From contig NZ_FXYY01000009.1 of NCBI RefSeq assembly GCF_900169165.1, positions 1 through 64,000 of the forward strand: 64,000 bases of DNA, read 5' to 3'. This document shows, one piece after another, positions 27,836-36,761 of the stretch. Source of the DNA: Brevibacterium linens ATCC 9172. GTDB taxonomy: Bacteria > Actinomycetota > Actinomycetes > Actinomycetales > Brevibacteriaceae. Within the stretch, counting starts at the first letter, position 1. The number at the start of each line of letters is the position of its first letter. The notes beneath the pieces are model-generated. The model did no database searches, had not been told where the DNA came from, and saw only the letters and a list, made by a program, of their open reading frames with translations. Both the position numbers and the translations under genes were made by a program.

Positions 27836-27851
27836 GTCCGAAATGTCGGAC
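27836..27851. promoter_or_regulatory. hut operator upstream of hutI
   Basis: GTCCGA-AATG-TCGGAC is a perfect 6-4-6 palindrome 86-101 nt before hutI, differing from the hutU site in one spacer base. Confidence 0.7.
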
Positions 27852-27936
27852 GAATCTCGTTTCGGGTCGTTCTCTGTTGTCTCCGCGCGGTCCATACTGG
27901 TTGTGGACCACACTCGATCGGAAAGGGCCGACCGTC

Positions 27937-29208
27937 ATGCAGCTATTCACCGGGATCAGCGAATTGGTCGTCAACGACCTCGACAGCCTCGGCGAACTCG
28001 ATGTCGTCACAGATGCCGCTCTGCTCGTCGAAGACGGCCGGATCATCTGGTCGGGGTCGTCCGCACAGGCGGACACGGCGGTGCAGAACTACCTCGGCGA
28101 GGCGATCGCACACGACGTCAACGACGATGACATCGTCAATGGGGAAGTCACCTCGGCGAACGATTTAGGCGGACTCGAGACCATCGACCTCGGCGGGAAG
28201 GCCGTCATCCCGGGCTTCGTCGACAGCCACAATCACCTCATCTTCGCCGGTGATCGGTCCGAGGAATTCGCGGCGCGGATGGCCGGGCAGAAGTACTCGG
28301 CCGGGGGCATCGCCACCACCGTGGCCGCCACCCGCGCAGCGACGGAATCCGAACTCGAGGCGAACCTCGTCCACCTGCTCGATCAGGCCAGGCGGCAGGG
28401 AACGACGACGTTCGAGATCAAGTCCGGCTACGGGCTGACCGTGCCCGACGAGATCCAGGCCCTCGACATCATCAACCGGCACACCGAGGAATCGACCCTC
28501 ATCGCCGCGCACGTCGTCCCGCCTGAATTCAAAGAGAATCCGGAAGGCTACGTCGACCTCGTCATCGACGAGATCATCCCTGCGGCCGGGGGCAAGGCGA
28601 AGTGGATCGATGTGTTCTGCGAAACCGGTGCCTTCACCGAGGATCAGACCCGGCGGATCATCGAAGCCGGCAAGGCCGTCGGAATGAAACCGCGGCTGCA
28701 CGCCAACCAGCTCACCGAGGGAGGGGCGCTCAAGCTCGGCGCCGAACTCGGCTGCGCTTCCGTCGACCACGCGACCTTCGCCTCCGATGAGGACCTTGCC
28801 GTCCTCGCCGAGGCGGGCACCGTCGTCACCCTGCTGCCGAGCATCGAATTCTCCACCCGACAGCCCTACCCGGACGCGCGCCGCTACGTCGACGCGGGAG
28901 TCTCGTTGGCGATCGCCAGCGACTGCAATCCCGGCTCCGGGTTCTCCAACAGCATGCCCTTCGTCATCGCCATCGGCGTTCGCGACATGCACTTCACCGT
29001 CGAACAGGCAGTGTGGGCGGCGACAGCCGGCGGAGCCAACGCCCTGCAGCGCACCGATGTCGGCCACCTCGGAGCGGGAGCCCGCGCCGACCTGGCCATC
29101 CTCGACGCACCCAGCTACCGCCACCTGGCCTACCGGCCGGGTGTCCAGCTGGTCGAGAGGGTCTACTCCGGCGGTGAGCTCATCGTCGACAACCGATCCC
29201 GCGACTGA
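27937..29208 (+). CDS. hutI: Imidazolonepropionase
   Basis: HutI opens 4-imidazolone-5-propionate to N-formimino-L-glutamate. The 423-aa amidohydrolase-fold protein has the metal motif PGFVDSHNHLIFAGDR, then TFEIKSGYGL, HANQLTEGGALKL and SLAIASDCNPGSG, all typical of HutI. ATG 27937 follows GAAAGGG by 9 nt. It opens a tight run hutI-hutH-M20-hutF-iclR, and its leader carries the conserved palindrome. Confidence 0.96.
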   Translation: MQLFTGISELVVNDLDSLGELDVVTDAALLVEDGRIIWSGSSAQADTAVQNYLGEAIAHDVNDDDIVNGEVTSANDLGGLETIDLGGKAVIPGFVDSHNHLIFAGDRSEEFAARMAGQKYSAGGIATTVAATRAATESELEANLVHLLDQARRQGTTTFEIKSGYGLTVPDEIQALDIINRHTEESTLIAAHVVPPEFKENPEGYVDLVIDEIIPAAGGKAKWIDVFCETGAFTEDQTRRIIEAGKAVGMKPRLHANQLTEGGALKLGAELGCASVDHATFASDEDLAVLAEAGTVVTLLPSIEFSTRQPYPDARRYVDAGVSLAIASDCNPGSGFSNSMPFVIAIGVRDMHFTVEQAVWAATAGGANALQRTDVGHLGAGARADLAILDAPSYRHLAYRPGVQLVERVYSGGELIVDNRSRD

Positions 29209-29243
29209 ACTTCATCCACGACGAACACAAGGAAAGGCTCTTC

Positions 29244-30920
29244 ATGACCACATTCATCGATCTCGACCCCGACACACTGACCTTCGCCGAGGTGGTCGAC
29301 GTCGCCCGCCGCGACGCAAAAGTCTCCCTGTCCGAAGCCACCCTGGCCCGGGTGAACAAGTACCGCGAGGCCATCGACGCCCTCGCCCAGGCCGAGAAGC
29401 CCGTCTATGGGGTCTCCACCGGATTCGGCGCGCTCGCGCAGCGCCACATCCCCGCCGAACTGCGCACCCAGCTGCAGAAATCCCTCATCCGTTCCCACGC
29501 CGCCGGCGTCGGCGAGCCCGTTGAACGCGAAGTCGTGCGCGCCCTCATGCTGCTGCGCGCCCGGACACTCGCCACCGGTCGGGCCGGCGTCCGCGCCGAA
29601 GTCCTCCAGACCTACGTCGACCTGCTCAACGCCGGAATCACCCCGGTCGTCCACGAATACGGATCACTCGGCTGCTCCGGCGACCTCGCGCCCCTGTCGG
29701 CGTGTGCCCTCGTCGTCATGGGCGAAGGCGTGGCCGAAGGGCCCGACGGAGTGGCGGGACCGGCCGACGAGATCCTCGCAAAGGCCGGAATCACCCCGGT
29801 CACCCTGGCCGAGAAGGAGGGCCTCGCGCTCGTCAACGGCACCGACGGCATGCTGGGCATGCTCATCATGGCCCTGACCGACCTGGAGAACCTGCTCACC
29901 GCCGTCGACGTGTCCGCGGCCATGAGCATCGAAGGACTCTTCGGCACCGACGCCGTCTTCGCCCCCGAACTCCACTACGCGCTGCGCCCGCACGACGGTC
30001 AGGCCGCCTCGGCCGCGAACATGCTCGCCTCGCTCAAGGACTCGGGCATCACCGCCAGCCACCGCGACTCAACCCACCTCGTCCAGGACGCGTATTCGAT
30101 GCGCTGCGCCCCGCAGGTCAACGGCGCCGCCCGCGACGCCGTCGCCTTCGCCGCCCAGGTCGCCGAACGCGAACTGCGGGCCGCCATCGACAACCCCGTC
30201 GTGCTCACCAATGGAATGGTGTCTTCGAACGGCAACTTCCACGGTGCACCGCTGGCCCATGCCTTGGACTTCCTCGCGATCGTCGCCGCCGACGTCGCCT
30301 CGATGTCCGAACGCCGCACCGACCGGATGATGGATGTCGCCCGCAACCAGAACCTCACTCCATTCCTCGCCGATGACGCCGGCGTCGATTCGGGACTGAT
30401 GATCGCCCACTACACGCAGGCGGCCATGGTGTCCGAGGCCAAACGCGGCGCTACCCCGGCCTCGGTCGACTCGATCCCGTCCTCGGCCATGCAGGAAGAC
30501 CACGTGTCCATGGGGTGGTCGGCCGCACGCAAGCTGCGCAAGGTCATCGACAACCTCGCCTCCGTCGTCGGCATCGAACTCTATGCCGCCTCCCGTGCCT
30601 GCGATATGCGCGACGCCGCACCGGCACCGGTGACCGGAGCCGTGATCGCGGCGATCCGTGAGACCGTGCCCGGACCCGGACCCGACCGGTTCCTCTCGCC
30701 CGAACTCGCCGAGACCATTGCGAAGGTCAAGGACGGTTCGCTTATCGCCGCCGCCGAGGCGGTTGCACCGCTGACCCACACCGTCACCGCTGCTGCCGGA
30801 ACCTGGCAGCCGGAAGACGGCGGACCGGCCGTCAACGATCCAGAGTTCACTGCGCTGGGTAACCTCGAAGCCGCCGCCGAAGCTTCGGGCACCTCTGCAG
30901 CCACCACCCACCAGGACTGA
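29244..30920 (+). CDS. hutH: Histidine ammonia-lyase
   Basis: HutH removes ammonia from L-histidine to give urocanate. The 558-aa protein has the MIO cofactor tripeptide as Cys144-Ser145-Gly146 in GSLGCSGDLAPLS, rather than the textbook Ala-Ser-Gly. Other marks are YGVSTGFGAL, VNGTDGMLGM, QDAYSMRCAPQVNGA and NGNFHG. It is longer than most HutH (about 510 aa), with a C-terminal extension rich in Ala and Glu. AAGGAAAGG precedes the start, and the gap from hutI is 35 nt. Confidence 0.96.
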   Translation: MTTFIDLDPDTLTFAEVVDVARRDAKVSLSEATLARVNKYREAIDALAQAEKPVYGVSTGFGALAQRHIPAELRTQLQKSLIRSHAAGVGEPVEREVVRALMLLRARTLATGRAGVRAEVLQTYVDLLNAGITPVVHEYGSLGCSGDLAPLSACALVVMGEGVAEGPDGVAGPADEILAKAGITPVTLAEKEGLALVNGTDGMLGMLIMALTDLENLLTAVDVSAAMSIEGLFGTDAVFAPELHYALRPHDGQAASAANMLASLKDSGITASHRDSTHLVQDAYSMRCAPQVNGAARDAVAFAAQVAERELRAAIDNPVVLTNGMVSSNGNFHGAPLAHALDFLAIVAADVASMSERRTDRMMDVARNQNLTPFLADDAGVDSGLMIAHYTQAAMVSEAKRGATPASVDSIPSSAMQEDHVSMGWSAARKLRKVIDNLASVVGIELYAASRACDMRDAAPAPVTGAVIAAIRETVPGPGPDRFLSPELAETIAKVKDGSLIAAAEAVAPLTHTVTAAAGTWQPEDGGPAVNDPEFTALGNLEAAAEASGTSAATTHQD

Positions 30921-31040
30921 CACGGGGCAGGGGCTTGTCGCCGACCGGACCCGACCGTCGGGCGTATGACGCCAGGGCCGGCCGACTGCAGGACCGACAC
31001 ATCACCGGGCCCGACCGATTTCGAACGGAGTGAACTGTTA

Positions 31041-32309
31041 ATGAGCGATGTCGTCTCGCTGCTGAGCCAGATCGAGGACACCGGCCGCGACACCCGCGGG
31101 CCGGGCTACCAGCGGCCCGGATTCTCGGCCACCGAACGGAAGCTGCGTGAGTGGTTCCTAGCCGAGGCGGACCGCCGTGGCCTCGACACGGAGATCGACG
31201 CCAACGGAATCACGTGGGCCTGGGCCACCCCGCCTGGTGACAATGCCGTGGTCACCGGTTCCCACCTTGACTCGGTGCCCGGCGGCGGCGAGTTCGACGG
31301 TCCTCTCGGTGTCGCCTCGGCGCTGGCGGCCTTCGATGTGCTCAAGGCCTCCGGCGCGCTCGACCAGGCCACCCGGCCCTTCGCTCTGGCAGTGTTCCCC
31401 GAAGAAGAAGGCTCACGCTTCGGCGTCGCCTGTCTCGGCTCGCGGCTGCTCACCGGCGCCATCGACGCTGACCGCGCGCTCGGCCTCAAGGACGCCGCCG
31501 GTGACACCTTCGCCGACGTCGCCCGTGGCTATGGCCTCGACCCGGATCGGATCGGGCGTGACCAGTCTCGGCTGGCCGGAATCGGTTCCTTCATCGAACT
31601 CCATGTCGAACAGGGCGTCGGTCTGATCAACACCGATCAGGCCGTCGCCATCGGCTCCTCGATCATCGGCCACGGGCGCTGGCACTTCGCCTTCTCCGGT
31701 CAGGGCAACCACGCCGGCACGACTCCGATGAGCCATCGCGCCGACCCTGTGGTCGCGGCCTCCCGCGTGATCGGGGACATCCCGACCCTAGCGGCCGCCA
31801 CTGACGCGAGCGCCGTGGCGACCGTGGGCCGCACCCTCATCCACCCCGGCGGGACGAACGTCATCGCTTCGACCATGAGCTTCTGGCTCGACATCCGCCA
31901 CCCTGACGATGCCGTCGTCAAGCAGGTGCTCGAGGCGATCAGCCGTCGTGCCCAGGACCATGGCGCTGATTCCGGTGTCGAGGTGACCATCTCGCAGGAG
32001 TCCTACTCTCCGACGACTCACTTCACCGCCGGCCTCAACTCGCGCCTGACTTCGGTGCTGCCGGACGCTCCGCTCCTGCCTTCGGGAGCCGGACACGATG
32101 CCGGAATCCTCGCACCTCACGTGCCGTCGGCGATGCTCTACGTCCGCAACCCGACCGGCGTCTCTCACGCTCCCGAAGAGGCCTGCGAGGTCGACGACCA
32201 GAGGGCCGGGGTCGACGCGCTCGTCAACGTGCTCGCCCGCGAACTCGGCATCGAACACGCCGTTGTCGACGGCAGTGTCGGAGGCCCGACGAACGGAGGT
32301 GCACGATGA
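31041..32309 (+). CDS. M20-family amidohydrolase in the hut operon (candidate N-formylglutamate hydrolase)
   Basis: The 422-aa protein resembles allantoate and N-carbamoyl amino acid amidohydrolases: GSHLDSVPGGGEFDGPLG, PEEEGSRFG, HVEQGVGL, GNHAGTTPM and GAGHDAGIL mark the bimetal site and dimer lid. It sits between hutH and hutF, overlapping hutF by 4 nt. HutF yields N-formylglutamate, and no hutG homologue is seen, so this enzyme may do the last step. That role is inferred from position only. CGGAG lies 10 nt before ATG 31041. Confidence 0.85.
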   Translation: MSDVVSLLSQIEDTGRDTRGPGYQRPGFSATERKLREWFLAEADRRGLDTEIDANGITWAWATPPGDNAVVTGSHLDSVPGGGEFDGPLGVASALAAFDVLKASGALDQATRPFALAVFPEEEGSRFGVACLGSRLLTGAIDADRALGLKDAAGDTFADVARGYGLDPDRIGRDQSRLAGIGSFIELHVEQGVGLINTDQAVAIGSSIIGHGRWHFAFSGQGNHAGTTPMSHRADPVVAASRVIGDIPTLAAATDASAVATVGRTLIHPGGTNVIASTMSFWLDIRHPDDAVVKQVLEAISRRAQDHGADSGVEVTISQESYSPTTHFTAGLNSRLTSVLPDAPLLPSGAGHDAGILAPHVPSAMLYVRNPTGVSHAPEEACEVDDQRAGVDALVNVLARELGIEHAVVDGSVGGPTNGGAR

Positions 32310-33754
32310 GCACCCGTTACTGGTGCGAATCCGCCTGGGTCGACGGAGCCGTCGCCCGCGGAGTCCTGCTGAGCGCCGACGACACCGGAACGCTCACCGC
32401 CGTCGAAACCGGGATCGACACCGCCCCGTCCGACGCCGAGGCGGTGCACGGGTTCGTCCTCCCCGGCGGTGTCAACGCGCACTCGCATGCCTTCCACCGG
32501 ATGCTGCGCGGCCGCACCCACGGCGACGGCGGCACCTTCTGGACCTGGCGCGAAGTCATGTACTCCGTCGCCGCGAAACTCGACCCCCAGTCCTACGGGA
32601 CCGTGGCCCGTGCCGTGTTCGCCGAGATGCTCGCCGGCGGCTACACCTCGGTGGGGGAGTTCCACTACGTCCACCATGCACAGGACGGAACCCCTTACGG
32701 CACGGAACGTCCCCGCGGGGACGCGGCGGATCCGGTCGCCGAGGCGGACGACCACACCGCACGTCCCCGCGGGGACGCGAACGACGATGCCGAACCTCGC
32801 GCCCACGCGATGGAACGAGCGCTGGCACGGGCGGCCGCCTCGGCGGGGATCCGCATCCGACTCCTCGACACCTGCTACCTCACCGGCGCCATTGACGCGG
32901 AACTCTCGCCCGAACAGGCTCGTTTCGGTGACGGCACCATCGACGGGTACATGGACCGTCATGCCGGACTCACCGAAGCTTTCGCCGAGGAGTTCCCTGT
33001 CAACGCTCCAGGTGAGAGCTTCGTCCACGTCGGCGCGGCCATCCACTCGATCCGCGCAGTCCCGGCCGCGAACCTGCCGAGGTTCGCCGAACTCACCGGG
33101 CCCGTGCACGTGCACCTGTCCGAACAGCCCGCGGAGAACGAGGCCTGCCAGAGTGCGTACGGAGCCAGTCCCACCGAGGTGCTCGGACGTTCCGGAGTCG
33201 TCACCGACCGGCTCTCGGCCGTCCACGCTACCCACCTGAGCGAGGAGGACATCGCGATCCTCGGCGGCTCCCGGTCGACGATCGTCATGTGCCCGTGCAC
33301 CGAGGCGGACCTCGCTGACGGCATCGGACCGGCCCGGGAACTCGCCGACGCCGGAGCTGTGATCTCGCTCGGCTCCGACCAGCACGTCGTCCTCGACGCC
33401 CTGCGCGAGACCCAAGGGCTCGAAGCCGGCGAACGCCTGCGCTCCGGTCAGCGCGGCCGATTCTCACCGACCGAACTCATCACGGCACTCACCGAAGGAG
33501 GGGCACGCAGCCTCGACCTGCCCGTCGGCGCGCTCGAGGTCGGGAAGGCGTGCGATTTCGTCGCCCTGCGCACCGACAGCATGCGCACCATGGGATCACT
33601 GGACGAACAGATCATCCTCACGGCCACCTCGACGGACGTGTCCTTGACCGTCAGCGGCGGTCGAGTGCGCGTGCGCGACGGCGTGCACGCCGAACTCGGG
33701 GACATCTCCGAGCTCTACGCGCAGGCGTTCGCGGCGCTGGAGATGGAAGGCTGA
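32306..33754 (+). CDS. hutF: Formimidoylglutamate deiminase
   Basis: HutF deiminates N-formimino-L-glutamate to N-formylglutamate and ammonia. The 482-aa amidohydrolase-fold protein has the Zn motif GGVNAHSHAFHRMLRGRTHG, then GEFHYVHH, HVHLSEQPAENEAC, HATHLSEED and SLGSDQHVVLDALRETQ. It overlaps the upstream gene by ATGA. An insertion at about residues 132-158 contains two RPRGDA blocks, each encoded by a 16-bp perfect palindrome. This insert is absent from typical HutF, which is about 450 aa. Confidence 0.94.
   Translation: MSTRYWCESAWVDGAVARGVLLSADDTGTLTAVETGIDTAPSDAEAVHGFVLPGGVNAHSHAFHRMLRGRTHGDGGTFWTWREVMYSVAAKLDPQSYGTVARAVFAEMLAGGYTSVGEFHYVHHAQDGTPYGTERPRGDAADPVAEADDHTARPRGDANDDAEPRAHAMERALARAAASAGIRIRLLDTCYLTGAIDAELSPEQARFGDGTIDGYMDRHAGLTEAFAEEFPVNAPGESFVHVGAAIHSIRAVPAANLPRFAELTGPVHVHLSEQPAENEACQSAYGASPTEVLGRSGVVTDRLSAVHATHLSEEDIAILGGSRSTIVMCPCTEADLADGIGPARELADAGAVISLGSDQHVVLDALRETQGLEAGERLRSGQRGRFSPTELITALTEGGARSLDLPVGALEVGKACDFVALRTDSMRTMGSLDEQIILTATSTDVSLTVSGGRVRVRDGVHAELGDISELYAQAFAALEMEG
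32708..32777. repeat. Two copies of a 16-bp perfect palindrome inside hutF
   Basis: CGTCCCCGCGGGGACG occurs at 32708-32723 and again at 32762-32777, exactly 54 bp (18 codons) apart, so both encode RPRGDA in frame. The two copies are identical although the DNA between them is not repeated. Confidence 0.85.
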
Positions 33755-33815
33755 ATCGTGGCTGAGGTCGTTGCGGGTAGGCATGCCGGCGTTGCCGGGA
33801 TCGGAGGTGGTCGCC

Positions 33816-34622
33816 GTGGCTGAGGTTCCCGCGCTGCGCAGGGCGATCGCGATCCTGCGGCACATGGCGGTGTCGAACCGGGCGATCACGGCCGGCGCGC
33901 TGGTCCGGTCCCTCGACATTCCGCGATCGAGCGCCTACGACATCCTCAACGTCCTCGAGGAGCTCGGGCTCGTGGCGCGCACTGATTCCGGGTACGTGCT
34001 CGGGGCCGGCGTGCACGAGCTCGGGGCGTCCTACCTGCGGACGAACCCGCTGCAGCGGTTGGCGCAGCCGATCGTGCGACAGCTGGCCGAAGACACAGCC
34101 GCCACGGCACAGCTCGCGATCATCCGCGGTTGGGAGACCGAGTATGTGCTCAAGGAGCAGTCGCTGAAGTCGGTTGCCGTCATCACCGCCACCGGGGTGC
34201 GCATGCCCAGCTACCTCACCGCGACGGGGCGGGCGATCCTCGCGCAGCTGCCGAAGTCCGAGGTGCTCGCGATGTTGCAGTCCGAGACCGGATTCGTCAC
34301 CCGCACCGGTAAGGGCCCGACCTCGGTCAAGGCCCTCAACGCCGTGCTCGCCCAGGAGAGGCGAGTCGGCTGGGCGATCGAACATGGAGAGGTGACGCCG
34401 GGCATCTCGACGATCGCGGCACCGGTGTTCGATGTGCTGGGACGCCCGATCGCCGCCGTCGGACTGTCAGTGTCCGACAGCGTGAAGGCCGCGGGAACGG
34501 GGGCGGATAAGGGCGCGGGGAAGGACCTGGATCAGGGGTCTGGGGTGGACTCCGATCCATTGGCGTCGCTGGCCGAGAAGGTCATCGCCACCGCCGCCGA
34601 GGTGACCGCGAAGCTGCGGTGA
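33816..34622 (+). CDS. IclR-family transcriptional regulator, likely hut regulator
   Basis: The 268-aa protein has an N-terminal winged HTH (LRRAIAILRHMAV, SLDIPRSSAYDILNVLEELGLV) and a C-terminal IclR effector domain. GTG 33816 is chosen because GGAGGTGG lies 5 nt upstream. The earlier GTG at 33758 is in another frame and soon stops. Its place at the end of the hut operon, plus four TCCGA-N4-TCGGA palindromes near hut genes, suggests it is the hut regulator. From memory, an IclR-type HutR in Corynebacterium resistens binds a palindrome of very similar layout. The C-terminus has a Gly/Asp-rich stretch of about 20 residues. Confidence 0.88.
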   Translation: MAEVPALRRAIAILRHMAVSNRAITAGALVRSLDIPRSSAYDILNVLEELGLVARTDSGYVLGAGVHELGASYLRTNPLQRLAQPIVRQLAEDTAATAQLAIIRGWETEYVLKEQSLKSVAVITATGVRMPSYLTATGRAILAQLPKSEVLAMLQSETGFVTRTGKGPTSVKALNAVLAQERRVGWAIEHGEVTPGISTIAAPVFDVLGRPIAAVGLSVSDSVKAAGTGADKGAGKDLDQGSGVDSDPLASLAEKVIATAAEVTAKLR

Positions 34623-34661
34623 GGCGCGTCCTGTCCGCCGGCAACGAGCGGGCCAATGCCG

Positions 34662-34675
34662 TCGCCGAGGCGACG
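34662..34675. terminator. Weak hairpin between convergent iclR and rlmC-like genes
   Basis: GTCGCC-GA-GGCGAC is a perfect palindrome in the 125-nt convergent gap. The short loop makes it a poor hairpin, so it is only a possible terminator. Confidence 0.25.
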
Positions 34676-34747
34676 CTTGCCGAGGTGCGCATGGCCGAGG
34701 GTATGGATTACACGGTGTGAGTTTCCAACGCTGTGAGTCCTCCGTTC

Positions 34748-35980
34748 TCACTGCCGGCGCAGCAGGGCCGCGACCTCGAGGTGCTTCGTGTGCGGAAACA
34801 TGTCGAAGATCCGCGCCCGCTCGACGGTATAGCTCGGCATCCGGGCGAGGTCCTTGGCCAGGGAGACGGGATTGCAGCTCGAATACACGATGTGCTCGAC
34901 ACCCGAATCCTCGAGCACAGACGACAGCTTGGCCCCGATCCCGCGCCGAGGGGGGTTGACGACCACGCAGTCCGGCCGTTCATCCGTGGCTAGGTGTTCC
35001 TCAGCGCACGAGGCGGGAACGTCGACCAGGGGCGAGGAACCAGCACCACCCAGGTGCTCCTCGGCGAACTCTGTGGCATCGCCGGCGAGGAATCGTGCGT
35101 CGATGCCGAGCTCGCTGGCGCTGATCTTCGCGGATTCGATCGCCTGCTCGCTGATCTCGACACCGGTGACGTGGCGGGAGCTGTCTGCACAGTAGAGCGC
35201 GAATCCACCGACGCCGCAGTAGAGATCCCACAGGTTCTTGGCCTCCACTGAGTCCACCCATTCGGCGACCTGGTTGTACAGTCCGATGGCCACGGCGGTG
35301 TTCGTCTGAAAGAAACTCTGCGGCCGCAGATGCAGATTCACCCGGTCGAGGTTCATCCGCAGCGATTCCCCGCGGAACATCTCCTCGCGGCTGCCTTCGA
35401 GCACGGCCTTGTGCTCCGGCAGCAGATTCACCGACACCACGGACGCAGCTGGGACGAGTTCGAAGAGCGGACCCTTCCGCGACCGCAGCACATCGAGTCC
35501 ATGCTGAGTGCGGACGACGAACCGGATCATCAGCTCACCCGACGGCGCCGCGGTGACATGGACGAACTTCAATTCCCCGCGGCGCGCTACGACATCATAG
35601 GGCTCGAGTCCCGTGCCATCGAGGAATTCCGCGAGTACCGGAATCACTGCACGGATCGCGGGGGCCTGAATCCCGCAGTCACGCAGATCGACACCGTGGA
35701 ACTCCTGATCGAGGATGCCCAAGGTGGCGTGCCCGGCTGACCCTCCGACGGCGAGCTTCGCCCGGTTCCTGAAGTCCCGCACCCCGCCGGCGAAGGTTGG
35801 CAGCCATTCACGTGGAGCCGCCTCGGCGAGGGTCTCCCGACACCACGATTCCTTGTCCGTGATCTGCTGCTCGTAGGGCGTTTCGATGAGGGCGCAGGAA
35901 CGGCATTTCCCGCGCTCGAAATACCCGCAATGCAGGCGCCCATGATCCGCCGAGGCGAGGGAGAGCGGCAAGGTCGTCAT
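34748..35980 (-). CDS. rlmC: 23S rRNA (uracil-5-)-methyltransferase, RlmC/RumB type
   Basis: The 410-aa enzyme methylates a uracil at C5 in 23S rRNA using S-adenosylmethionine. Near the N-terminus HCGYFERGKCRSCALI gives the four-cysteine iron-sulfur pattern when combined with upstream residues. The C-terminal methyltransferase has LWDLYCGVGGFALYCA (motif I), VVVNPPRRGIG (motif IV) and catalytic Cys in YSSCNPVSLAKDL. The short length without a TRAM domain favours RlmC over RlmD. Some actinobacterial members are annotated simply as TrmA/RumB-like. Confidence 0.88.
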   Translation of the reverse strand: MTTLPLSLASADHGRLHCGYFERGKCRSCALIETPYEQQITDKESWCRETLAEAAPREWLPTFAGGVRDFRNRAKLAVGGSAGHATLGILDQEFHGVDLRDCGIQAPAIRAVIPVLAEFLDGTGLEPYDVVARRGELKFVHVTAAPSGELMIRFVVRTQHGLDVLRSRKGPLFELVPAASVVSVNLLPEHKAVLEGSREEMFRGESLRMNLDRVNLHLRPQSFFQTNTAVAIGLYNQVAEWVDSVEAKNLWDLYCGVGGFALYCADSSRHVTGVEISEQAIESAKISASELGIDARFLAGDATEFAEEHLGGAGSSPLVDVPASCAEEHLATDERPDCVVVNPPRRGIGAKLSSVLEDSGVEHIVYSSCNPVSLAKDLARMPSYTVERARIFDMFPHTKHLEVAALLRRQ

Positions 35981-36062
35981 CCCGCAATTCTAGTCGGTGA
36001 TCGGCCCCCGGAATCGTTGACCCGGATCGTCCGGCAGCCGTAGATAATTTCGGACAGTTCGT

Positions 36063-36130
36063 CGAAAAACGGGGTGAGTGTCGAGAAACGCATGCGCACA
36101 CGCGTTCTTCGGCGCTCAGCCCGTTTTTCG
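36063..36130 (-). terminator. Long inverted repeat between rlmC and a membrane protein gene
   Basis: CGAAAAACGGG at 36063-36073 is the exact reverse complement of 36120-36130, and the inner sequence pairs partly, giving an extended stem. It lies 31 nt past the stop of the leftward membrane protein gene, so it probably ends that transcript. Confidence 0.55.
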
Positions 36131-36160
36131 GCGAAGTCGGGAGAGGCGCGCGCCAGGAAA

Positions 36161-36673
36161 TCAGGCGGCGATGAAGGCGAGGGCGACGAAGGTGCCGAAT
36201 GAAACGAACGGGGCGATCGCAGCGACGGCGATGGCGATGATGCCGGGCGTACGGCCCCGCCCGGTGACCGCGGCCGTGATGCCGAGGAGGATTCCCGTGA
36301 GACCCAAGCAGGTGCACAGGCCCTGGACTCCGACGAGCATGGTCGCCAGGGTCTGATACCAATGCGGTGTGTCCGTGAAGTAGTAGCCGGACGCGGCCTC
36401 GGACGGCCCGACGGTCACGCCCAAGATCACCGAGGCGGCCAGGCTCAGGGCCATGGCGACGATCGAGAGCGCCACGGCCACCTTGCCCAGCGCCGGCGAC
36501 TTCACCGAGGCGGCGCCATCCATTCGTGTGTTGACGCCGTTGTGCGCATCAGCCAGATCGTCGGGCCGCGGCGAGGCATAGACGGGATGGACGGGAGGGG
36601 CGGGGACTCGGGGCTGCTGTGCCGCGAGCTCATCGTCGGTGGGCTGGGGGTACGAGAAGTCCGTCGAAGTCAT
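36161..36673 (-). CDS. Small membrane protein of unknown function
   Basis: The 170-aa product has a Pro-rich polar N-terminus of about 60 residues and then three hydrophobic segments (about 66-88, 108-133 and 145-169). This resembles the DUF4190-type proteins that are common in actinobacteria, but I cannot confirm the family. No catalytic residues stand out. It is a single gene between terminator-like hairpins. Confidence 0.55.
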   Translation of the reverse strand: MTSTDFSYPQPTDDELAAQQPRVPAPPVHPVYASPRPDDLADAHNGVNTRMDGAASVKSPALGKVAVALSIVAMALSLAASVILGVTVGPSEAASGYYFTDTPHWYQTLATMLVGVQGLCTCLGLTGILLGITAAVTGRGRTPGIIAIAVAAIAPFVSFGTFVALAFIAA

Positions 36674-36761
36674 GCTTCGACGCTATCGACGCGGAAAGGC
36701 GGCGCCCCACCCTGCTATCCCAAGAGTGGGGTCGGGAAAACCACCCTGCAGGCAGCGCGAG

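Larger units (their letters stand above)
27440..27936. other. hutU-hutI intergenic region
   Basis: These 497 bases contain an 88-nt imperfect inverted repeat at 27508-27595, a second nested 9-bp repeat (27537-27545 with 27600-27608), a strong intrinsic terminator at 27637-27681, and the hutI operator at 27836-27851. I see no convincing protein gene. The folded segment followed by a terminator could be a small RNA or the remnant of a mobile repeat. Confidence 0.5.

Noticed and set aside
33758..33820. GTG at 33758 as the start of the IclR gene, prompted by a GTGGCTGAGGT repeat also seen at 33816
   Set aside because: It is in another frame and meets a stop after 21 codons. The GTG at 33816 has a proper ribosome binding site.
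36036..36052. TTTCGGACAG upstream of rlmC as another hut-type operator
   Set aside because: Only one half-site is present, with no matching TCCGA arm at the right distance.
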